DNA of 64,000 nucleotides from JAFLCL01 sp964502175 (lineage in GTDB: Bacteria; Myxococcota_A; Polyangia; Polyangiales; Sandaracinaceae). Below the pieces are notes generated by a model. The model was not told where the DNA came from. It worked only from the letters and a program-made list of their open reading frames with translations, and ran no database searches. The DNA is taken from assembly GCA_964502175.1 (NCBI GenBank), contig CAZCVE010000002.1, positions 1 through 64,000 on the forward strand. Direction: 5' to 3'. Numbering within the stretch: position 1 is the first letter of the stretch; each line of letters opens with the position of its first letter. Positions 1-7,880 of the stretch are shown here, in pieces. Made by a program: the position numbers and the translations under genes.

Positions 1-6
1 ACTCAT
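1..6 (-). CDS. First two codons of a leftward gene leaving the window
   Basis: On the minus strand an ATG at 6-4 is followed by one more codon before the window ends. A very strong Shine-Dalgarno run (GGAGGAGGAGG, positions 22-12) lies about six bases upstream, which is why I call a real start here. The gene would be divergent from mnmA. Its product cannot be judged from two codons. Confidence 0.5.
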
Positions 7-11
7 CGCTT

Positions 12-22
12 CCTCCTCCTCC
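12..22 (-). promoter_or_regulatory. Strong ribosome binding site of the leftward edge gene
   Basis: Read on the minus strand the bases are GGAGGAGGAGG, about six bases before the ATG at 6-4. It is one of the best Shine-Dalgarno sequences in the window, where most starts have weak ones. Confidence 0.5.
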
Positions 23-57
23 AGGCTTCCCCTGGCGCACGACCGTCCCCCAATTTG

Positions 58-104
58 CGGCAGCGCGGCGCTCGTGCGCGCGGTCCGGCAGCGCGGCGCT
101 CGTG
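58..104. repeat. Two exact 19-bp direct repeats, 28-bp period
   Basis: The same 19 bases (starting CGGCAGCGCGG) occur at 58-76 and 86-104, upstream of mnmA. They lie in the 175-bp region between the divergent edge gene and mnmA, where I see no other feature. They could be operator-like or simply slippage in GC-rich DNA. Confidence 0.5.
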
Positions 105-181
105 GCGCAGCGGGCCTTGCGACCCGTCGCGCGCCCGTGACGCGTCGACACCGCGGCGCACGCGTGTCACCTCACGATCCG

Positions 182-1321
182 ATGACGGCCCCCCGAAGAG
201 AGCGTGTCCTCGTCGCGATGAGCGGCGGTGTGGACAGCTCCGTCGCGGCGGCGCTGCTGAAGGAACAGGGGCACGACCTCGTCGGCGTGACGATGCACCT
301 CTGGGACGCGACCGGGGAGGACAAGGTCGGCCGATGCTGCGCGCCCGAGGATCGCGACGACGCGCGCCTCAGCTGCGAAGCGCTGGGCATCCCGCACTAC
401 GTGATCGACGAGCGCGACGCGTTCCGCGAGACCGTCGTCGAGCCGTTCGTGCGGGCCTACCGCGAGGGCACCACGCCGAGCCCGTGCGTCGCGTGCAACC
501 AGCAGGTGAAGCTCGGCCGTCTCGCGACGCTCGCCGACTCGCTCGGCTGCGCCCGCATCGCGACGGGTCACTACGCGCGCCTCGACCTCGACGGCGAGCA
601 GCCGGTGCTCCGTCGCGGCGTCGATCGCGGCAAGGACCAGAGCTACTTCCTCCACGGCGTCGCCCCCTCGATCCTCGCGCGCATGGTCTTCCCGCTCGGC
701 GCGCTCGAGAAGAACACGACGCGCGCCGAAGGTCAGCGGCTCGGCGTCCCGAACTGGCAGAAGAGGGACTCGCAGGAGCTCTGCTTCGTGCCCGACGGAG
801 ACATCGGCGGCTTCGTCGATCGACGCGCGAAGGAGCGCGGCGAGGAGCGCGTGCCCGCCGGCGTGATGCGCACGGATCAGGGCGAGGTGCTCGGCACGCA
901 CGAGGGCGTTCACCACTACACGGTGGGCCAGCGTCGCGGGCTCGGCCTCGGCGGTGGGCCCGCGCGCTACGTCCTCAAGATCCTCCCGGACAGCGCCGAG
1001 GTGATCGTCGGCGGCGAGCGAGATCTGCTCGGCGACACCGTCGAGATCGACGCCGCGCAGTGGATCGGCTCGGCGCCGAGCGCGCCGTTCGAGGCGGACG
1101 TGCAGGTCCGCTACCGACACCACGCGGCGCGGGCGATCGTCACGCCGCGCGGGGGCGGATTCGTCGCGCGCTTCCTCGAGTCTCAGCGTGCGCTCGCGCC
1201 GGGACAAGCGAGCGTGGTGTACGACGGAGATCGTGTGCTCGGCGGTGGTACGATTCGCCGCACGCGCATGATCGACGCACCGAGACCTGCGGCCAGCACC
1301 ACCGACGAGCTCGCGCGATGA
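182..1321 (+). CDS. mnmA: tRNA-specific 2-thiouridylase MnmA
   Basis: MnmA thiolates C2 of the wobble uridine (U34) in tRNA-Lys, -Glu and -Gln, in the cytoplasm, with ATP and a persulfide sulfur relay. The 379-residue product has the PP-loop SGGVDSS near residue 14, the first catalytic cysteine at C102 (SPCVACN) and the second at C201 (QELCFVPDGD), followed by the HHYTVGQRRGLG motif and the C-terminal beta-barrel. Length is normal for the family. I use the ATG at 182, because the in-frame start at 74 would add 36 Arg-rich residues absent from the family. Its stop overlaps the next start (ATGA), so it is probably co-transcribed with the lipoprotein gene downstream. Confidence 0.96.
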   Translation: MTAPRRERVLVAMSGGVDSSVAAALLKEQGHDLVGVTMHLWDATGEDKVGRCCAPEDRDDARLSCEALGIPHYVIDERDAFRETVVEPFVRAYREGTTPSPCVACNQQVKLGRLATLADSLGCARIATGHYARLDLDGEQPVLRRGVDRGKDQSYFLHGVAPSILARMVFPLGALEKNTTRAEGQRLGVPNWQKRDSQELCFVPDGDIGGFVDRRAKERGEERVPAGVMRTDQGEVLGTHEGVHHYTVGQRRGLGLGGGPARYVLKILPDSAEVIVGGERDLLGDTVEIDAAQWIGSAPSAPFEADVQVRYRHHAARAIVTPRGGGFVARFLESQRALAPGQASVVYDGDRVLGGGTIRRTRMIDAPRPAASTTDELAR

Positions 1322-1980
1322 GCTCCGAGCGCACGACGTCCTCCGCGCGCAGCTGGTTCGCGCCGGCCCTGGCCACGGCGAGCGTGACGATGGTCGTCGC
1401 GGGCGCGTGCTCGGTCGGCACCGGTACGGGCGAGCTCACCGGAGAGATCGTGCTGGTCGACTGCGGAGTCGAGATCCTCGACTACTCGATGCGGCCCACG
1501 TTCTTCGCGGCCGACTACATCACGAACCTGGGCGCCTACGACGATCAGGAGAGCCCCTTCGCGACGATCCGCGTTCAGCGCGGCTCGTTCCGCGAGAGCG
1601 TGAGCGATGGCCTCCTCCTCTCGATCTACGACGTGAACGCGATCGCACGCGATCACCTCGGCGAGGCGCTCCCGCTCACGCAGGTCGCCGAGGGCCGCGA
1701 GCAGCCGCTGCTCGACGTCACGCTCTACGCCGGCCAGTCGTGCGACGCGGGCTATCCCGACGAGTTCTGGCGCATCCCACCCAACCTCCACGCGGTCGGC
1801 GGCACCATCACCTTCCACGCGCTCCACGCGCCGGACCTGGACGGCGAGGACACCGAGATCTCCGCCGAGCTCGTCGACGCAGAGTTCGCGTCGGATCGGC
1901 CCGACCAGCGGCACGCGCGCCTCTCGGGGTCGTTTCGCTTCTTCTACCAGCGCGGCGCGCCGGCGCAGAGCTTCCCCTGA
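1318..1980 (+). CDS. Putative lipoprotein of unknown function
   Basis: A 220-residue protein not recognised as a known family. The N-terminus has a positively charged start, a hydrophobic stretch (PALATASVTMVVAGAC) and a cysteine near residue 31 that fits a lipobox, so it is probably a secreted lipoprotein. The remainder is acidic with no obvious catalytic motif and looks beta-rich. It overlaps the mnmA stop by four bases (ATGA) and ends four bases before the methyltransferase gene, so the three genes look like one transcription unit; this tells nothing clear about function. Confidence 0.75.
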   Translation: MSSERTTSSARSWFAPALATASVTMVVAGACSVGTGTGELTGEIVLVDCGVEILDYSMRPTFFAADYITNLGAYDDQESPFATIRVQRGSFRESVSDGLLLSIYDVNAIARDHLGEALPLTQVAEGREQPLLDVTLYAGQSCDAGYPDEFWRIPPNLHAVGGTITFHALHAPDLDGEDTEISAELVDAEFASDRPDQRHARLSGSFRFFYQRGAPAQSFP

Positions 1981-1984
1981 TCGC

Positions 1985-3328
1985 GTGACGGACGCGACGA
2001 TCACGGAGCTGGGTCGCGGCGGCGACGGCGTGGTGCTGCGCGGCAAGGACGCGCCGGTCTACGTGCGCGGCGCGCTGCCCAGCGAGCGCGTCCGCCTCGG
2101 CAAGATCACGAAGGAGCGCAGCATCCTCCGCGCTCCGCTCCTCGAGCGACTGAGCACGAGCGCGCTTCGTCGCACGGCGGCGTGCACGGTCGTCGATCGC
2201 TGCGGCGGATGTCCCCTCGCGCACGTGACGCGCGAAGGCCAGCGCGACACCAAGCGCAGCTGGCTCGCGGCGGAGCTCGAGAAAAAGGACATCGACACGA
2301 GCGCGCTCGAGATCGAGCTGATCGTCCCCGAGCCCGCGCAGGCCGACGCCGCGTACCGCGTTCGCGCGCGCCTCGCGTGGTCGCGCGCGAGCGGCGCGAG
2401 CGAGGCCGTGATCGGCTACCGCGAAGGCGAGGCGCGCGAGGTGATCACGCCCGAGCGCTGCGAGGTCCTCCACCCGCGCGTCGAGCGCGGGCGACGTGAG
2501 CTGACCGCCGCGCTCGCGCCGCTCCTCCAAGGACGTGGCGAGCTCCGCCTCGGGCTGTCCTCACAGCCCAGCACGAGCGAGAGCGCCGAGCGTGAGCAGG
2601 GCGTGGTGCTGGCGATCACGTCCGAGGCCGCGCCGTCGTCCCAGTTCTTCACCGCGATCGAGTCGCTGGTCGCGCAGGGCGTCCTCGTCGGCGCCACGGT
2701 GCAGGTGGGCGGCGCTGGCGTCGCGACGCGCTTCGGTGACGCGCGAGAGCGCTCGCTCGATCTCGAAGGTCGCCTGCTCGACGCGCCGATCGGGGTCTTT
2801 CGACAAGCGCACGTGGCCGCGAGCGAGGCGCTCGGCTCGCGCGTAATCGCGTGGGGACTTCCCGAAGGACGGGACGTGATCGAGCTCCACGCGGGCCACG
2901 GAAACTTCACGCTGGCGCTCGCATCGCGCGCGCGGTCGCTGGTGGCCGTCGAGCTCGAGCGCGAGGCGACCGACGCGCTCCGCGAGAACCTCCGCGCGCA
3001 CGCGCTCGAGGCCGACGTCCGCACGCTCGAGGCGACCAAGGCGCTCGACGCGATCGTGAAGGACGTGCGCACGAAGCGCCGCGAGAAGCCCGGCCTCGTC
3101 GTGCTCGATCCGCCGCGCACGGGCGCCAACGACGAGATGGCGCGCATCGAGGCGCTGTCGCCCGAGCGCGTGGTCTACGTGTCGTGCGACGCGGGCACGT
3201 TCGCGCGGGACGCCGCCGTGCTCGGCCGCACGCTGCCGCTTCGTCGGCTCGCGCTCGTCGATCTCTTCCCCGACACGCTCCACCTGGAGCTCGTCGCGCT
3301 GTTCGACAAGACGCAGAACCCACGCTGA
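1985..3328 (+). CDS. RlmD/TrmA-family RNA (uracil-C5)-methyltransferase
   Basis: A SAM-dependent enzyme that makes 5-methyluridine in RNA. The 447-residue protein starts with a TRAM RNA-binding domain (about 1-55), then a cysteine cluster (CTVVDRCGGC, with a fourth Cys in ITPERC) that fits the [4Fe-4S] site of RumA-type enzymes. The Rossmann methyltransferase follows, with ELHAGHGNF, VLDPPRTG and the catalytic-cysteine motif VYVSCDAGTFARD. The iron-sulfur cysteines favour 23S rRNA (RlmC/RlmD) over tRNA (TrmA), but the exact uridine cannot be assigned from sequence. The start is GTG, four bases after the preceding stop. Confidence 0.9.
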   Translation: MTDATITELGRGGDGVVLRGKDAPVYVRGALPSERVRLGKITKERSILRAPLLERLSTSALRRTAACTVVDRCGGCPLAHVTREGQRDTKRSWLAAELEKKDIDTSALEIELIVPEPAQADAAYRVRARLAWSRASGASEAVIGYREGEAREVITPERCEVLHPRVERGRRELTAALAPLLQGRGELRLGLSSQPSTSESAEREQGVVLAITSEAAPSSQFFTAIESLVAQGVLVGATVQVGGAGVATRFGDARERSLDLEGRLLDAPIGVFRQAHVAASEALGSRVIAWGLPEGRDVIELHAGHGNFTLALASRARSLVAVELEREATDALRENLRAHALEADVRTLEATKALDAIVKDVRTKRREKPGLVVLDPPRTGANDEMARIEALSPERVVYVSCDAGTFARDAAVLGRTLPLRRLALVDLFPDTLHLELVALFDKTQNPR

Positions 3329-3382
3329 ATCGGGCCGAAAGCGTCTTGCTGTTCGCGCCGCGTCGAGTAGGTTCGCGCCCCC

Positions 3383-3991
3383 ATGAAGTGCCCCTTCTGC
3401 GGCACCCTCGACAACAAGGTCATCGACTCGCGCCTCTCACAAGGCGGCGAGGTCACGCGCCGACGGCGCGAGTGCGAGGGCTGCCAGCGCCGCTACACCA
3501 CCTACGAGCGCGTCGAGCAGGTGCTCCCGCTCGTGGTGAAGAAGGACGGTCGTCGCGAGCCGTTCGATCGCATGAAGATCCTCGGAGGTCTGCACCGCGC
3601 CTGCGTGAAGCGGCCGGTGTCGGCCGAGGCGCTCGAGCGGCTCGTCGACGATCTCGAGCGGGTGCTCGTCGAGACCGGCGACAAGGAGGTCAGCTCCACC
3701 GTCGTCGGTGAGCGCGTGATGGACGCGCTCCGCGAGCTCGATCACGTGGCGTACGTGCGCTTCGCGAGCGTCTACCGGCAGTTCAAGGACACCAACGAGT
3801 TCTTGTCCGAGCTGTCGCAGCTGCTCTCGCCCGGCAGCGTCACGCGCACGCCCGCGCGCGGCGTGCGAGCTCCCAAGGACCTCGAGGGCGCCGAGCCGAC
3901 CCGAAGCGCGCGTCCCCCTCGCAGCGAGCCGACCGAGCCCGACTCGGACGACGCGATCCCGACGACGAACCTCCTCAAGGATCCCGGATGA
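3383..3991 (+). CDS. nrdR: Transcriptional regulator NrdR
   Basis: NrdR represses ribonucleotide reductase genes in response to ATP/dATP. The 202-residue product has the N-terminal zinc ribbon (CPFCG ... CEGCQRRYTTYE) and an ATP-cone domain (about 47-140, VVKKDGRREPFDR). Typical NrdRs are about 150-160 residues; this one has about 50 extra, charged, Pro-rich residues at the C-terminus that look disordered. Its stop overlaps the ribD start (ATGA). The nrdR-rib arrangement is common in bacteria. No ribonucleotide reductase gene lies in the window. Confidence 0.95.
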   Translation: MKCPFCGTLDNKVIDSRLSQGGEVTRRRRECEGCQRRYTTYERVEQVLPLVVKKDGRREPFDRMKILGGLHRACVKRPVSAEALERLVDDLERVLVETGDKEVSSTVVGERVMDALRELDHVAYVRFASVYRQFKDTNEFLSELSQLLSPGSVTRTPARGVRAPKDLEGAEPTRSARPPRSEPTEPDSDDAIPTTNLLKDPG

Positions 3992-5130
3992 GCGATCTGG
4001 GCGCGCACGAGTCCCTGCTGCGTCGCGCGCTCGAGCTCGCCGCGCCCGCGGGTCACGCGTGGACGCGCACAGCGCCCAACCCGCACGTCGGCGCGGTGGT
4101 CGCGCGCGATGGAGTGATCGTGGGCGAGGGCTTCCATGCGCGGGCGGGCGCTCCTCACGCCGAGGTGGTGGCGCTCGACGTCGCCGGCGACGCCGCGCGC
4201 GGCGCGACGCTCTACTGCACGCTCGAGCCCTGCAACCACCACGGCCGAACGCCTCCGTGCACCGAGGCGATCGTGCGCGCTGGGATCGCACGCGTCGTGA
4301 TCGGCTGCCGTGATCCCAAGAGCCACGTGGTGGTGAGCGGCCGCGAGCGGCTGCGCGCCGAGGGCGTCGAGGTCATCGAGGGCGTGCTCGAGGACGACGC
4401 GAGAGAGCTCGTCGCCGACTTCGCGACGGTGGCGCTGCTCGGTCGACCGCTCGTCGAGCTCAAGAGCGCCGTGACGCTCGATGGGCGCACCGCGACACGT
4501 ACGGGCGACTCGAAGTGGATCACCAGCGAGCTCGCGCGCGCGGAAGCGCACCGGCTGCGCGCGCACGCCGACGCGATCCTCGTCGGCATCGGCACCGTGA
4601 TCGCGGACGACCCGCGCCTCGACGCGCGGCTCGCGCCCGCGCCGTACGCGAGCGCGAGACCCGTGCGCGTCGTCGTCGACTCGCAGCTCCGCACGCCCGA
4701 GGCCTCGCAGCTCGTGACGACCGCGGCGTCCCAGCCGACGTGGATCGCGCACGCACCCGACGCGAGCGCCGAGCGCGAAGCAGCGCTGCGCGCGCGTGGC
4801 ATCACGCTCCTGCCTACACCGCGCACGGCAGTCGGCGCAGGCCTCGATCTCGCCCACTTGCTGGCCGAGCTCGCGCGTCGCGACGTGCTGCGGGTGCTCG
4901 TCGAAGGCGGCGGCCGCCTCGCCGGCTCGCTGCTCGACGCCGACCTCGTGGATCGCGTGGCGATCTTCGTGGCGCCTGTGATCGTGGGCGATCCGGAGGC
5001 TCCGGGGCTCGCGACGCGGGCCCGCCCTCCCCTCGCCTTGGCCTCCGCGATTCGGCTGGACCGGACCGTGGCATCCCAGCACGGGCCGGACATGCTCGTC
5101 CGAGGTCGTACCCGCTCGCTGAGCTGGTAG
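3988..5130 (+). CDS. ribD: Bifunctional riboflavin deaminase/reductase RibD
   Basis: RibD carries out the second and third steps of riboflavin synthesis: deamination of the pyrimidine product of GTP cyclohydrolase II, then NADPH reduction of its ribose. The 380-residue protein has the zinc deaminase signature (HAEVVAL, then CTLEPCNHHGRTPPCTEAI) in the first 150 residues and the reductase domain after it (VELKSAVTLDGRTAT, SKWITS, VLVEGGGRLAGSLL). It overlaps nrdR by four bases and precedes ribE by 21, forming a riboflavin operon. Confidence 0.95.
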   Translation: MSDLGAHESLLRRALELAAPAGHAWTRTAPNPHVGAVVARDGVIVGEGFHARAGAPHAEVVALDVAGDAARGATLYCTLEPCNHHGRTPPCTEAIVRAGIARVVIGCRDPKSHVVVSGRERLRAEGVEVIEGVLEDDARELVADFATVALLGRPLVELKSAVTLDGRTATRTGDSKWITSELARAEAHRLRAHADAILVGIGTVIADDPRLDARLAPAPYASARPVRVVVDSQLRTPEASQLVTTAASQPTWIAHAPDASAEREAALRARGITLLPTPRTAVGAGLDLAHLLAELARRDVLRVLVEGGGRLAGSLLDADLVDRVAIFVAPVIVGDPEAPGLATRARPPLALASAIRLDRTVASQHGPDMLVRGRTRSLSW

Positions 5131-5151
5131 CGAGCGAAGAGGAGAACGCGC

Positions 5152-5835
5152 GTGTTCACTGGCCTCGTCGAAGAGCTCGGTACCCTCGTGAAGCTGTCGC
5201 GCCGCGGCGTCGACGCAGAGCTCGAGGTCTCGTGCGCGTACCGCGACTACGTGCTCGGCGAGTCGATCGCGGTGAACGGCGTGTGCCTCTCCGTCACCCG
5301 CTGGACGGGCTCGAGCTTCACCGTCGACGCGAGCGCCGAGACGCTCGCCAAGACCTCGCTCTCCGAGGTCGGCATCGGCGGACGTGTGCACCTCGAGCGC
5401 GCGCTCGCGTACGGCTCGCGCGTGGGCGGCCACCTCGTCACCGGTCACGTGGATGGCGTGGGCAGCGTCGTCGCGAAGGAGCCCCTCGGCGACGCGCTGA
5501 AGATGATCTTCGAGGTGCCGCCGGAGCTCGCGCCGTTCCTCGCGCCCAAGGGCTCGATCACGGTGGATGGCACGAGCCTCACGGTGAACGGCGCGAGCGG
5601 CTTCCGCTTCGACGTCGTGCTGGTGCCGATCACGCAGGGCAAGACGTTGCTCGCGCAGCGCGCGCCCGGCGCCAAGGTGAACCTCGAGGTCGACGTGCTC
5701 GCGAAGTACGTCGCGCGCTTGCTCGGCCGCCCGGGTGTCGACGGCGCGCCCGCGCAGAACGACGCCGCGCAGAACGACGGCACGCACGAGGGCGGCGTGA
5801 CGCTCGAGCTCCTGAAGAAGAGCGGCTTTGCTTGA
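5152..5835 (+). CDS. ribE: Riboflavin synthase alpha chain
   Basis: The enzyme dismutates two 6,7-dimethyl-8-ribityllumazine molecules to riboflavin. The 227-residue protein begins MFTGLVEELG and shows the two tandem lumazine-binding halves, with GHVDGVG in the second, C-terminal half. It starts at GTG 5152 after a good RBS (GAGGAG). About 25 extra residues at the end are Asp/Asn/Gly-rich. Its substrate is made by lumazine synthase (RibH), which is not in this window. Confidence 0.94.
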   Translation: MFTGLVEELGTLVKLSRRGVDAELEVSCAYRDYVLGESIAVNGVCLSVTRWTGSSFTVDASAETLAKTSLSEVGIGGRVHLERALAYGSRVGGHLVTGHVDGVGSVVAKEPLGDALKMIFEVPPELAPFLAPKGSITVDGTSLTVNGASGFRFDVVLVPITQGKTLLAQRAPGAKVNLEVDVLAKYVARLLGRPGVDGAPAQNDAAQNDGTHEGGVTLELLKKSGFA

Positions 5836-5878
5836 GGATCGGGACCCCGACGCGGCGCCCGCTCGAACCGAGGAATTC

Positions 5879-7072
5879 ATGACGAACGACAACCGAGCCA
5901 CCCGAAGCCTCTCGAGCCGCGCGCAGAGCGTGGAGAACGTGCACCGCGCCCTCGAGGACGTGCGCGCGGGCCGCATGGTGATCCTGGTCGACGACGAAGA
6001 CCGCGAGAACGAGGGCGACCTCGTGATGGCCGCGGAGAAGGTGACGCCCGAGGCGATCAACTTCATGGCGCGTCACGCGCGCGGCCTCATCTGCCTCAGC
6101 ATCTCGGAAGAGCGCGTGCGTCAGCTCGACCTCCCCATGATGGTCGACGAGAACCGCAGCTCGCGCACGACCGCGTTCACGATCTCGATCGAGGCGCGCA
6201 CGGGCGTCTCCACGGGCATCTCGGCGCACGATCGCGCGCACACGATCCGCGTGGCCGTCGCGCCCGAGACCAAGGCCCATGATCTCGTGAGCCCCGGCCA
6301 CGTGTTCCCGCTGCGCGCGCGTCCGGGCGGCGTGCTCCAGCGCACGGGCCACACCGAGGGCTCCGTCGATCTCGCGCGGCTCGCGGGCCTCGGACCGTCC
6401 GGCGTGATCTGCGAGATCATGAACGACGACGGCACGATGGCGCGCATGCCCGATCTCGTGCGCTTCGCCGAGCAGCACGGACTGCGCATCCTCTCGATCG
6501 CCGATCTCATCCAGTACCGGCTCGAGCACGAGAAGCTCGTCACCGAGAAGACGACCGGCACGCTCACGCTCCCAAGCGGCAAGCCGTGGTCGCTCAAGGT
6601 CTTCGAGAGCGGCGCGCGCGAGTACCTCGCGTGCGTGCTCGGCGACGTCACGGGCACCGACGGCGTCGCGCCGCTCGTGCGCATGCACACCGGCAGCGTG
6701 ATCGGCGACGTGCTCGACGTGCGCACGCCGGGCCGCGTGGCGCTGCGCGATGCCATCGCGCGCATCGAAGACGAGGGCCGCGGCGTGATCGTGTTCTTCC
6801 CCGGACCGATGGACCTCGAGTCGGACCTCGGCCTGCGCCTCGGCCTCGACGTGAAGCCCCGCGCGCCGGAGACCGGCGAGGTGCTCCGCGAGTACGGCAT
6901 CGGCGCGCAGATCCTGCGCAACGTGGGCCTGTCGCGCATCCGCCTCCTCACGAACCGCCCGCGCCGCATCGCAGGCGTGGACGGCTACGGCCTCGAGATC
7001 GTCGAGCAGATCGTGCTCGACCCCGCGTTCGTGTCGGACGCGAGCGCGGAGTACACACTGCTCAAGCACTGA
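5879..7072 (+). CDS. ribB: 3,4-dihydroxy-2-butanone-4-phosphate synthase fused to a degenerate GTP cyclohydrolase II domain
   Basis: The N-terminal half (about 1-215) is a complete RibB: DDEDRENEGDL, TGISAHDRAHTI and GHTEGSVDLARLAG are all present, so it should convert ribulose 5-phosphate to dihydroxybutanone phosphate. The C-terminal half aligns with RibA by its end (REYGIGAQILRNVGLSRIRL) but the zinc-binding cysteines are gone (around H270 it reads HTGSVIGDVLDVRTPG instead of the Cys-containing loop) and the catalytic RQEGRG motif is replaced by PGPMDLESDLG. GTP cyclohydrolase activity is therefore unlikely, so a separate ribA would be needed. I use ATG 5879, which has a GAGGAA RBS; an earlier start overlapping ribE is possible. 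Confidence 0.92.
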   Translation: MTNDNRATRSLSSRAQSVENVHRALEDVRAGRMVILVDDEDRENEGDLVMAAEKVTPEAINFMARHARGLICLSISEERVRQLDLPMMVDENRSSRTTAFTISIEARTGVSTGISAHDRAHTIRVAVAPETKAHDLVSPGHVFPLRARPGGVLQRTGHTEGSVDLARLAGLGPSGVICEIMNDDGTMARMPDLVRFAEQHGLRILSIADLIQYRLEHEKLVTEKTTGTLTLPSGKPWSLKVFESGAREYLACVLGDVTGTDGVAPLVRMHTGSVIGDVLDVRTPGRVALRDAIARIEDEGRGVIVFFPGPMDLESDLGLRLGLDVKPRAPETGEVLREYGIGAQILRNVGLSRIRLLTNRPRRIAGVDGYGLEIVEQIVLDPAFVSDASAEYTLLKH

Positions 7073-7233
7073 CGCCACTCGCGAGTCGACCGGGCTCGTC
7101 GCGCTCTACGCGAGACGCTGACCCCGATCGCCGCGACGAACCGGGGCCGAGCCGTCCGGGACGGTCCTGCCTCATGGACGATGTGGCGACCGACCGAGAG
7201 CCCGCCTCGTCACCGGTGTCATGCTCCTCGGGC

Positions 7234-7800
7234 GTGAGGACGTTCTACACACCGCTCCGCGGCGCCCTCGTGGCGGCGACTCTCGCGGCCGTGTCGCTCG
7301 CGACGGGCTCGGCGCACGCCCAGCGCCGCAGCGCGTGCGATGACGAGCTGCACGTCTCCGCGGTCGTGTCGGAAGAGACCCAGCGAGAGTGGAGCGCGGG
7401 TCGTTGGGAGGCTGCGAGCGAGAGCAATGCGCGCGAGCGCGTGCATCCGAACGACACCGGTCGCCGCGTGATCGCGAGCGCGCTCGTCCTGCGGGTTCCC
7501 TACGACGCCATGCGCGAGACGCGCGTGGGTCCTCTCGATTGGGCGCTGAGCGAGCTCGAGGCGATCCAGTCGCAGCGCACGGTGGCGCAGGTGCTCGGCG
7601 CGGTGGGCGTGGGGATGATGCCGCCCGGTATCCTCTTCGGCGCCACGGCCAACGTCATCGACGAGCTCGGACTCGGGCAGGCGTTGCTCGGATGGGGACT
7701 GCTCGGCATCGGAGGCATCCTCGGCATCGTGGCCTTGATCCTCCACGTCGACGTCTCGCACCGATGGCAGCGATGGGCCGCGGCGCTGCCGTTCGAGTGA
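7234..7800 (+). CDS. Hypothetical secreted or membrane protein
   Basis: Not recognised. From GTG 7234 the product (188 residues) begins with a typical signal peptide ending ATGSAHA, followed by about 85 polar residues and two hydrophobic segments near the C-terminus (VAQVLGAVGVGMMPPGI and LLGWGLLGIGGILGIVALIL), suggesting membrane insertion. An in-frame ATG at 7174 would add 20 residues with acidic charges before the signal and so fits less well. The 160 bases before it, after ribB, hold no clear gene; the expected ribH is not here. Confidence 0.65.
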   Translation: MRTFYTPLRGALVAATLAAVSLATGSAHAQRRSACDDELHVSAVVSEETQREWSAGRWEAASESNARERVHPNDTGRRVIASALVLRVPYDAMRETRVGPLDWALSELEAIQSQRTVAQVLGAVGVGMMPPGILFGATANVIDELGLGQALLGWGLLGIGGILGIVALILHVDVSHRWQRWAAALPFE

Positions 7801-7880
7801 TGGCGGGTCACTTCGACGAACTGCCGAGGATCGTCCCCACGTGCCGACCGCGCTCGGCGTCGTTCGGATACCCTCGGCCG

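Noticed and set aside
3772..6066. Minus-strand 764-residue open frame over nrdR and the rib genes
   Set aside because: It is a shadow of well-supported rib genes; composition is Arg/His/Asp-rich without motifs.
7073..7233. A missed ribH in the gap after ribB
   Set aside because: The gap is too short for lumazine synthase and the next ORF has a signal peptide and unrelated sequence.
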